Below are positions 56,325 through 64,000 of a stretch of DNA of 64,000 nt, one piece after another. The position numbers were made by a program, and so were the translations under genes. The stretch is from contig CM057459.1 in NCBI GenBank assembly GCA_016271365.2, forward strand, positions 822,179,001-822,243,000, written 5' to 3'. Within the stretch, counting starts at the first letter, position 1. Each line of letters opens with the position of its first letter. The DNA comes from Neoceratodus forsteri (taxonomy: Eukaryota; Chordata; Ceratodontiformes; Ceratodontidae). The notes beneath the pieces are model-generated. The model worked only from the letters and a program-made list of their open reading frames with translations, did not search any database and was not told the origin of the DNA.

Positions 56325-59300
56325 TTTATTTTTTTTATTTATTCATTTATTGTAATTTTGGAACTACATCTGAGCCAGTGGCTCTTTTACAGAGGTTCCA
56401 CATCAAAGAAATAATACCAGAAAAACACTGAGGAATACATACAGTTTCAAAGAATTTCAATGCATTGAAAATATAATACAGAGGAGTACAAAAACTTCTA
56501 AGGAATTACAATACAATGAAAGCCAGGCAAAACTGCAAAATCATTAGATCTGACATTAAATGTTATCTGCAGATACCTAGACATTTAGGAAGGGTGGAGA
56601 TCATTGCCAGGGTTGTCTGTTGCAGCTTCTATTGTCTATGTGCATGTTGGGGGAGGCATAAAGCAGCCTTGGTTATAGTGATAAGTGCATGGGGCAAGGT
56701 GAAGGGAAAAGTTACAGGGATGCTGCCAGCCTATGGTGAGAGGAAGGGGGAGGGAGAGGGAGAGAAAAGGAAGGATATAGGTGGAAAGAAATGGGGTAAT
56801 AAGGAGAGTTGAATGGACATCTGGGACATGGACTAGACAGTAGTGTACAGGGAGTGGGGATAGAGGTAAAGGGTAGCAGAGGGGAACAGGTTGATAGAAT
56901 GTGGAAAGGGAAAGACAGGGATAGGTTGTATTAAGCTGAGGCAGGGTAGGAAAGCATTAGGAGGTGGGAGCAATGGAAGAAATTAGGTTCCAAAGTTGCA
57001 GCCTCTGGTGGCTTCGAGAAGTTTATGTAGTTTTGTTTTGAAAAGTCCTAGCTGATCTTCCTTCTGTGCATCTTCTCTAAGGGAGTTAAGCCAGACAGGT
57101 GCATGGTATTCAAAGGACCTCTGTCCTTGTGAAGTGCAGTGGAAAGGAACTTTTAATGATATGTTGTTTTGCACCTCTGGTACATCTGGTGTGGGTGGGT
57201 AGGCTTAGAAGTTTGCATAATCATGGATGGGTGAGTCCGAGGGTGGATTTCTTATCCAGGAAGCAGACTTGATATTGTATTCTGCTGTCTAAGTTAAGCC
57301 AACCTGACTGTGCATACAGTTCACAAGAACGGGTTGACCAGTGTGCATCAAGCACAAGCTGACAGGCCTTGTGTAGAGTGGTCTTGATATACCTGGGAGC
57401 CGTAGGGGTTGCAACTTCATAGACCTCTAGGCCATAGTTGATAAGTGACAGCACAGAGCTGGAGACCGCAGTTTTTGGGGCTTCATTGGTTAGGCAGCGT
57501 TTGTTTCTAAATTGGAGACCTAGCCTAGCATTAGCCATCTTAGCAACCAGGTCTATGTGTTGTGTGTATGATAGCGCACTGTCTCACAGTACTCCAAGAT
57601 ACTTAAAACTGTGGACCATTTCAAGTGGGGAGTTTTGGTTGTTTTGAATCTGTAGTTGGAAGGACTTGTGCCTGTTATGGGTGGATGCAAATATCATTGT
57701 TTTTGTCTTTTTATGACTTAATAGTAGCTTGGAATTTTGAAATCATTTTTCAGCAGCAGTGAAGTTAGTCTGCATTTGACTTTCAAGACCAATAGGGTTG
57801 GAATGGAAGGAATATAACACAGCATCATCTGTATACAATAATACATTGTCTTGGATAGCTAGGGGGGAGTTGGTTAAGAAACAGACTGAAGAGTAGGGGG
57901 CCATGAATGAAGCATTGGGGCACACCTGTTGTGATAGGCTGGCTATCTAAGAGGACATCTTGGACTTTCACTTTTTGCTTTCTCCCTGAGAGGTGGCTCC
58001 TGAACCATGCAACCAACTCAGCAGATAGACCCGTAATGGTTAGTTAGCACAGAAGCAATTCATGATTAATGGTGTTGAATGCCTTGGTGAGGTCAATGAA
58101 GGCTGCCCCCACCAAAGAGCCCATGGTCTAATGCCTTGTGTATGTGTCCAGTAAATTCAACTAGCTCAGTGGGGCTGCTATGCTGCTTCCAGAAGCCATG
58201 CTGCTGAAGACACTGCAGTTGGTATTTGTCCAAGTGTTTTGTTAGTTGACCAGCAATGATTCACTCAATCACTTTGGAGACTGGGATAGTATTGAAATTG
58301 GTCTATAATTAGAATGGCTGTTCCTGTTCCTGTCCTTATTTTTGTAGACAGGCATAACCACTGCCACTTTCCAAAGACGAGGGAATTTTCCGGTGGTTAG
58401 GGATAAATTTATAATTTGGTAAGGGGAATGAAGAGAATGTTGAGGGCCAGTTTTACTAAGTTGATGTCCAGAGAATCACTGCTGGGCCTAGATTTGCAGA
58501 ATGTCTTAGTGAGGTACTTTTTAACCTTAGCAGGAGTGATGATTTTCAGGTAGTAGGGGGATGTGGAACCTGCTCCATTTTTTGTTTTGAAAAAGTGATT
58601 GTGGTCATTCAGTGGAATTAGGAATTTCAGAGGTAGAACACCGCTGAGGTCAGTGAAAGCCTTATTAAATGTATCAGTGATGATTTTGGGGTCCTGGGTG
58701 GGAGTTCCCTCCACATTCAGTAAGGAGAGGGAGTCTTATTTGGTTTTCCAGTTAACTGTTTAATGTTTTCCCCAAATCTATGGCAATTTCCCTATGAGTT
58801 TATAATTTCAGTTCTGAAATGTAGGCTCTTGGCCTTCCAAATTTCCCAAGTACAGTTGTTCCTAGCTGTTTTATACATCTGCAGATCAACAGGGGAGCCA
58901 GAACATTTGGCTTTTACCCACAGGTCATCTCTCTGTTTCATCGGCTGCAGGAGCTGAGCGGAGAACCAGGAGTTGCTGGTGTCTTGGATCGTATGTTTTG
59001 TGAAGGGGGAAAATAATTCACATGACTTGTTAAATGTGTTTATGAATCCTTCAGAAGCACCAAGTTTGGTCGACAGTGACAATGCCGACCTCCCACACAG
59101 CGATGGCACAATACCGATGCAGGTATTGTGCCACCTGTTTTAAAGGTGTTTTCTGTGGGGGGCTGTGCCCCCCACACACCCCATGCAGGGGGCTGTGTCC
59201 CACAACTCCGGACTTTAGGATTCCAACCCAGGTTGGAGTTCGTCCGGGGTGGGGCGGAACACTAGGGGAATGCGAAACACAGAAAAAGGACCATTACCTC

Positions 59301-60068
59301 GAATGTCACTGTAATGGTCTTTTTTTCTCTGTTTCACCATTGGAGTGTCAACAAAAAGGGGTGCACCGGAATCCTTCAAGAGCAGAGTCAACATCATTAG
59401 TAATGTCTAAAAAGCTCCAATCTTGCCATCTAAGGTGCTCTTTGAAGGCCTCAAGTTTCCCTTTCTTCAGTAACCTGTTATTGACAGTTTTGGTTGGAAC
59501 CTTTGGGGACTTGTTTGACCAGCACCAGAGAATGGGGGAATGGTCACTAAGGGAGTCCAGGAGAACTAAAGTATCAGTTATTCTCTCTGGCCAGTTAGTG
59601 ATAATCCAGTCAATTAGCAAGCAGTTCCCCATGCAGTAATTCATCCATGTGGGGGAGCTAATTATTTGAACCATGTTGAGGGCAGATGGAGTGTCTTTAA
59701 TTGGACCTGCCTCATGAGCTGACCAGTTAATACTGAAAATCACCCATCATTATTAGCTCAGAATTCTGGCACAGGTCAGAAGAAGTAGTGGACAGTCATA
59801 AAGCCATTAATAAGGTCCTTTGGGGGAATGTATACTGATACCATGGTTAAGATTTTACCATTACCACCTTGAAGAACTTTTATTGCTAGGAGCTGGGTGT
59901 TGCTAGATGTAGCAATGGGAGTCAACATTTGAGCCTGCAGGTGATCTTTAAAGTAAAGATCACAGTCTCCCCCTCGCTTGCTTAATCTGTCAAGTCTAAA
60001 TAATGTGTAATCTGGCAACTAGATGACTGTGTCGGGGATCCTAGGAGTGAGCCAGATGGCCCTTTTAG
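56325..60068 (-). mobile_element. L2-clade LINE, minus strand (copy B)
   Basis: The tail lies at 56,325-56,420 (inverted: CCTCTGTAAAAGAGCCACTG, then AATAAATGAATAAATAAA). From right to left the element encodes W-L-T-P-R-I-P-D-T-V-I (60,060), R-L-D-R-L-S-K-R-G-G-D-C, V-S-V-Y-I-P-P-K-D and L-S-D-H-S-P-I (near 59,560). F-N-K-S-C-E-L-F lies near 59,030 and D-P-K-I-I-T-D-T-F-N-K-A-F near 58,690. S-G/T-G-V-P-Q and L-Y-T-D-D-A-V-L-Y (Thr for Ala) are at about 57,930-57,815. The C-terminal L-H-K-A-C-Q-L-V-L-D-A-H is near 57,365. It begins mid-endonuclease, so it is 5'-truncated, and it is further split by the 315-bp element at 59,054. Frames are broken. Confidence 0.83.
59054..59368. mobile_element. 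315-bp inverted-repeat element with 10-bp target duplication
   Basis: GAATCCTTCA occurs directly on both sides (59,044-59,053 and 59,369-59,378). Removing the element with one copy rejoins the L2 frame as T-N-D-V-D-S-A-L-E-G-F-I-N-T-F-N, so the insertion boundary is exact. The ends are imperfect inverted repeats: GCACCAAGTTTGGTCGACA on the left; GCACCCCTTTTTGTTGACA inverted from the right. Inside are two hairpins (GGCACAATACC...GGTATTGTGCC and GACCATTAC...GTAATGGTC) and a core GTGGGGGGCTGTGCCCCCCAC. A 9-10-bp duplication is compatible with Mutator-like elements, but this is only suggestive. Confidence 0.8.
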
Positions 60069-60209
60069 ACTTGCAACTTTTATTAAATGAAAACAAAATG
60101 CAGTGGCTACTTTTTCTAAAAAGATGTTGACTGAACCTGAGCTAATACTAACATCTGTTTCAGGAAAAAAAATTGCAATGGCACAGTCTTATAAGTACTG
60201 TACCTGGGC

Positions 60210-60800
60210 TTGATTTTAGATGAACATGTAACTGTAAAAAAGCATGTACAAAATGTATCTATTAAACTAAAGTGGTTATTGGGGTTCTTCTATAAAAACA
60301 GAATGCTCTTTATTTATTCATTTAGAAAACTACTGGTAACAACATTACTTCTTCCAATTCTGGATTATAGAGACTGTATTTATAGGAAAACCACAAATTC
60401 AATTTTGAATTCATTGGATCCATTATACTACAGTGCATTAAGGGTTATGTCTGGAATACCTTACAGAACCCACCAATGCTTATTATATTCAAGTACTGTA
60501 TGCCTTTCCCTTACAGATCATAAAGATCAACACTGGTTTACATTTGCCTATACGTTCATACTTAAGTCACTTCCTTCATTTCTGTTAAATGTTTTGCAGT
60601 CTAAAACTTTTTCAAAGTATAGTTTAAGGTCATCAACTTTACAATTTTTTCATGTTCCTATGTATAGAACAATATTTGGGGAACTGACGTTAGCTGTAAG
60701 TGACCTGCAAATGTGGGAGATAATTCAGAAAAAAACACAACTTAATTGCACTACTTCCAAAAGCACGCTTTATGGTCTCTATAGCAAGCTTATCACATAA
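60210..60800 (+). pseudogene. L2-type ORF2 C-terminal domain, open 196 codons
   Basis: An uninterrupted frame covers the post-RT region of the fish-type L2 element: H-V-Q-N-V-S-I-K-L-K-W, L-V-T-T-L-L-L-P-I-L-D-Y (where the family has a D-Y-G/C-D motif), I-P-Y-R-T-H-Q-C-L-L-Y-S, L-T-D-H-K-D-Q-H-W and S-L-P-S-F-L-L-N. It ends with the natural stop near the element 3' UTR. The upstream RT core is cut off by the copy-B insertion and by 5' truncation. Confidence 0.78.
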
Positions 60801-61944
60801 ACATTGTACTTGCTTTGGTTGAATGATCTGTAAACCATGTTGAATAGTTGACAATCTATTAGCTTTTAAACTGTTTTATGAAACTGTTTGTATTGTAAGT
60901 CAAAGTATGTGTTAATGTTTGGACGCAATTGTAAAAGAGAGAGTTATTCTCTCAATTTGCCTATCCAATAAATGAATGATGATGATAAGCTATCCTACAC
61001 ATAGGTGCCTGCCACCCAGAAACTCACTCACTTATTCTTACAGCCCTTATCTCATTAATGCGTTCACGGAATGTAGAACATTTGATCTTGGTGTTCTATC
61101 GGGTCCTATCAGGCCTTACAGGAGATTCAACTGAACATATATTGCTTAGATGGAATGAAGAGCTTGATCAGCACATCACCTTAGAACAATGTCATCTGTC
61201 ATGCAGGTTTATCCCAAAAATTACAAACTCCCATCAATGGCATGACCTATCTTGGAAACAACAAATCCATTATTTCTGCTCCCCAGCAATAACTGAACAC
61301 TTTCACACCTCTGGGGAAGCATAGTGTTGGAGACAGTGCAGCAATAATAATGCTCATCACTCACATATATTTTGGGTATGCCCAAAACTTTGCTCCTTTT
61401 TACATTGCTTCTGAATGGAGCTCAGTAGTTTATTGACCAGGCCTATACCACTAACTGCAGAAATGTTCCTGTTTTGCATAATGCCATGGGGTTTTCATGA
61501 CATGAAATATGATACTTAATGGGCATTTTGTTACTAGTGGCAGAAAAGGCAATCACTAGGGCATGGTTCACACCACAGGACCCAACTCTAGAGGGATGGA
61601 GGACTACAGGTAATCAGATATAGAAAATGAAGAGAATCACTCACATGCTTAATGATAAATTAGAAAGGTGCCCTCTAGATGGAATGGGTGGATCTTACAT
61701 GTAATGATCAAAGACCCGCAGTTTGTCCATTAAGGGGGACATGTTCATTAGATAATTTCTGCCAAGCTCTGGATCTATAAAGCTTACCATAAAATACTGT
61801 TTACTATTGTGGTGCAGTTAATGTAACCTCATATTAATCTTTGTCATGACAGTCATGCTAAGATTTAAACTTTGTCTCATTTGACTGTGACTTGCTCAGG
61901 CATGCCCCCATCCGTAGCCCCCTACTGTGGACACATTCTCTGAT

Positions 61945-64000
61945 ATTTATTTATTTTATTTATTTATTAAGCATCAGTTTACAACCTTTGAGCCACAGGC
62001 TCGTTTACAAAGGTACTTGTCACAGAGAAGACAATACAGTGATAACAACTTAGTACAGAGAAACAGTGTACAGTTTTTTTTTTTTTTTTGAGGCTACAGA
62101 AGGACAAATGAGATCAACAGTTTACCACATACAGGGTTGGTGAAGTTAACATTGTTCAGGGAAATAACTAGAACATCAGAAAAAACATAGGATATCAATG
62201 CAATGTGTTTTAGAGGAGTCAACAGGGAGATAACAGGATCCAAGGGTAGAGAAGGTAGACTATTTGAGCAGCCAACAGGGGGCTTTGTCAGAGAGTGAGC
62301 AAGATAGTTTAGAAACAGCAACCGCTGTGAGTGGTGAAAAGGTGGTTCCGGAGGGTGGTTTTAAAGCAAGAGATTGTGGGGGAGTCTGAGATACTGGCAG
62401 GGAGGGAATTGTACCAAGACGGGGCACTGTAGTGGAAAGCCCGTTGTCCATGAGAGGTCCTTGCCCTAGGTACCTTCAACTTGGTTTTTACAGGAGGACT
62501 GTGTTGAAGCTAGGGAGTTAACATGGTGGATAACGGCAGTCAAACCAGGAGGAGAGAGCCCAAGGAGAGTTTTTTGTAAGGATGCAGGTTTGATACCTAA
62601 GACGCTCGTCAAGATTGAGCAGATTAACCTGGGAGTAAAGATGGCAGGTATGTGTAAGTCTAGAAGCACCTAAGATTAGTCGACAGGCCTTATTTAAGGT
62701 GAGGCAGATTTTGTTTAGCGAGGTCTGGTCAGCAGCCCCATAGACTGATAAGCCATAGTCCTCAAGTGACAGAATGGAGGACATAACTGCAAGTTGGAAG
62801 GGCATCGGGGGGGAGACAGTGTTTGTGGTGGTATAGGATTCCCAACCTAATATTGGTGGTGGAGGCTAAGGCGGAGATATGAGAATGGAACATGAGGGCA
62901 GGGTCAAAGGTTATCCCAAGGTATTTGTATGTGTAAACTTGTTTGAATGGGAACATAGAGCTGGCGAAGACTTGAAGTTGGAAATTAATAGCTTTGTTTT
63001 GGGGGTGGGAGAAGATCATAGATTTGGTCTTTTTAAGATTGATAACCAGTCTATGTTCTTTAAACCAGGCTTCCACATCTTTATAGGATAATTGCAGGGA
63101 ATCTAGGAGGGTGGTGGGGTTACGGTCAGAAGCGAAGATAACAGCGTCATCTGCATAAAGGAGGAGTTTACCAGTACAGGCACCTGGCAGGGTGTTGAGA
63201 TAAAGGGAAAAGAGCAGAGGCCCAAGAATAGAGCCATGGGGAACCCCAGATTGGATAGGGCAGAGGTCAGAGAGAGTGCCATTGATTTTTACATGCTGGG
63301 ACCGGGCAGACAGATAGCTGGAGCACCATGAGACAGGTCCTGCAGCAAAGCCAGCATGGCTGAGTGCATCCAGCAGGACAGGATGGGATACGGTGTCAAA
63401 GACTTTTGACAGATCGATGAACACTGCACCAGCAAGAAAGCCCGAGTCCAGGGAGGAATGGAGGAAGTTAGAAAATTTGATGAGGGCGGTATTGGTGCTG
63501 TGCCCAGCATGGAAGCCGTGTTGTTCAGGGCAGAAGATACTGTATTTGGTAAGAAACTCAGATATTTGGGAGGATACTACTTTCTCTAAGGCTTTTGAGA
63601 GTGGTGAGAGGATTGAAATGGGATGATAATTACCAGAAAGGGCCCTATCTCCACCCTTATGTATGGGAGTGACAGTGGCAATTTTCCAGGCTAATGGAAA
63701 TTGCCCTAGACAGAGTGATTTGTTGAAGAGGCAAGTGATTGGGGCGATGACCTGGTCCAATGCCAGGCTGAGGAGTCTGGTGTCCAAGGAGTCACTGCCA
63801 GTGGTGTTGCTTCTTAGGGCCTTGGTCAGATATGGTCTGACTTCATTGACAGTAACCCAGTGGAAGTGGAAAGATGCGTGTGAGAGAGCAGGGTCAGGAG
63901 AGTGAGGAGTGGAGTCAAAAAAGTTGCTAGGGAGTACAGAGCTAAGGTCAGTAAAGGAATTATTGAGATGGTTAGCAATGAGGGTAGGATCAGTAGAGAT
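61945..64000 (-). mobile_element. L2-clade LINE, minus strand (copy C), cut by the window end
   Basis: The tail is at 61,945-62,035 (inverted: TACCTTTGTAAACGAGCC, then GGCTCAAAGGTTGTAAAC, then TAAATAAATAAA). The RT region at 63,787-62,762 is uninterrupted. A C-terminal piece at 62,805-62,518 (L-N-K-A-C-R-L-I-L-G-A-S-R) lies in another frame. The remainder to 62,100 is degenerate, with G-Q-R-A-F-H-Y-S-A-P-S-W-Y-N-S-L near 62,450-62,400 when read across frames. The 5' part with the endonuclease lies beyond 64,000. It is adjacent to, and probably inserted downstream of, the end of the Tx1/L1 LINE. Confidence 0.85.
62762..63787 (-). CDS. L2-clade reverse transcriptase, 341-codon open frame (copy C)
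   Basis: This is the best-preserved RT in the window. In order: K-I-A-T-V-T-P-I-H-K-G-G-D, N-Y-H-P-I-S-I-L-S-P-L-S-K-A-L-E, Q-H-G-F-H-A-G-H-S-T-N-T-A, F-I-D-L-S-K-V-F-D-T-V (block A, Val for the usual Ala), S-G-V-P-H-G-S-I-L-G-P-L-L-F (block B, His for Gln), L-L-Y-A-D-D-A-V-I-F (catalytic block C) and Y-T-Y-K-Y-L-G-I-T-F-D. The first Met is internal to the family protein, and the frame continues upstream in the element outside the usual start. A frameshift at about 62,790 ends it. Reverse transcription in cis of the element RNA would be its role; activity of this copy is unlikely. Confidence 0.82.
   Translation of the reverse strand: MDTRLLSLALDQVIAPITCLFNKSLCLGQFPLAWKIATVTPIHKGGDRALSGNYHPISILSPLSKALEKVVSSQISEFLTKYSIFCPEQHGFHAGHSTNTALIKFSNFLHSSLDSGFLAGAVFIDLSKVFDTVSHPVLLDALSHAGFAAGPVSWCSSYLSARSQHVKINGTLSDLCPIQSGVPHGSILGPLLFSLYLNTLPGACTGKLLLYADDAVIFASDRNPTTLLDSLQLSYKDVEAWFKEHRLVINLKKTKSMIFSHPQNKAINFQLQVFASSMFPFKQVYTYKYLGITFDPALMFHSHISALASTTNIRLGILYHHKHCLPPDALPTCSYVLHSVT

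Larger units (their letters stand above)
56240..60975 (+). mobile_element. Fish-type L2 LINE fragment, plus strand, split by copy B
   Basis: E-H-L-L-Y-A-D-N-M-I-M-Y-T (56,240-56,277) is an RT active-site region. The element then breaks at about 56,320 and continues at 60,075 as L-L-L-N-E-N-K and Y-K-Y-L-G-L-I-L-D-E-H-V. It runs through L-P-I-L-D-Y-R-D-C-I-Y, L-D-P-L-Y-Y-S-A-L-R and R-T-H-Q-C-L-L-Y-S to a stop near 60,800. The 3' end is AATTGTAAAAGAGAGAG, then CAATAAATGAATGATGATGAT. It interrupts the Tx1/L1 LINE between 56,236 and 60,985. A different L2 branch from copies A-C. Confidence 0.78.
48540..61935 (+). mobile_element. Tx1/L1-like LINE ORF2, plus strand, broken by three insertions
   Basis: It starts with L-N-V-N-G-I-T-T-P-V-K-R-C-R-I-L-T at about 48,550, the endonuclease N-terminus of L1/Tx1 ORF2. 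It continues through K-A-P-G-P-D-G-Y (49,886), then an insertion. E-F-Y-K-D-I resumes at 50,519. Q-P-I-S-V-L-N, L-D-A-E-K-A-F-D-R-A-S-W (about 50,870-50,900) and M-R-E-G-C-P-L-L-P-L-L-F (51,042-51,077) follow. A-R-Y-T-D-D-A-L-L-Y closes this part (51,170-51,196). After an L2 insertion, Y-L-G-V-F-L-E and a C-terminal thumb continue at 55,320-56,235. After a further insertion, the C-terminal C-W-R-Q-C-x-N-N-N-A-H-H-S-H-I-F-W-V-C-P knuckle is at 61,322-61,383. Stops and frameshifts are common; inactive. Confidence 0.85.

Noticed and set aside
1..64000. Host protein-coding exons
   Set aside because: I found no frame with non-transposon domain similarity and plausible splice borders; short exons could still be missed by eye.

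Overview
The window reads as AT-rich intergenic DNA from a large, transposon-laden vertebrate genome. There is no operon structure, no ribosome-binding logic and no host exon chain that I could recognise. Almost every coding-like stretch is a decayed or nested transposable element: CR1/L3-, L2- and Tx1/L1-clade LINEs, a Penelope-like retroelement, hAT DNA transposons, tRNA-derived SINEs, fold-back elements and MITEs. This mixture is typical of amphibians, lobe-finned fishes and some reptiles. An amphibian, possibly a caecilian, is my guess, at low confidence and resting only on repeat flavour. Layout: 1-11 kb holds a CR1/L3 reverse-transcriptase fragment, LINE 3' tails, a hAT MITE with target duplication, a full-length minus-strand SINE with a perfect 15-bp duplication (4473-5172), a second SINE copy, a 2.5-kb fold-back element built on a large palindrome (6805-9273), and a ~340-bp tandem repeat. 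11,077-33,101 is one hAT transposon swollen to 22 kb by later insertions. It is bounded by the exact 8-bp duplication CTTCTGGC and by related TAG...CTA ends. It carries a hAT transposase on the plus strand (12.4-18.2 kb), split by a minus-strand CR1. Near its far end, convergently on the minus strand, lies a second gene for a BED-finger plus coiled-coil protein (31.8-32.6 kb). Between them sit a minus-strand Tx1/L1-like LINE (20.2-26.4 kb) and a minus-strand Penelope-like element (26.4-29.5 kb). 33-43 kb is mostly non-coding: a second copy of a 460-bp dispersed repeat, a MITE family, a full-length SINE with duplication, another hAT MITE, degenerate tandem repeats and a 205-bp near-perfect palindrome. 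44-47 kb is a plus-strand CR1/L3 LINE (ORF1 esterase block plus RT) split by a second fold-back element. 48.5-61.9 kb is a plus-strand Tx1/L1-like ORF2 broken by at least three insertions: a G-rich hairpin element with a SINE head, a near full-length L2-clade LINE (51.2-55.3 kb), and a 5'-truncated fish-type L2. That last one is split by a minus-strand L2, itself split by a 315-bp inverted-repeat element with a 10-bp duplication, giving four nested levels. The window ends inside another minus-strand L2-clade LINE with an uninterrupted 341-codon RT reading frame. The genes do not cooperate as a host pathway. The most interesting unit is the hAT transposon that seems to encode two different BED-finger proteins in convergent orientation. 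All family calls rest on motifs read by eye; no database was searched.
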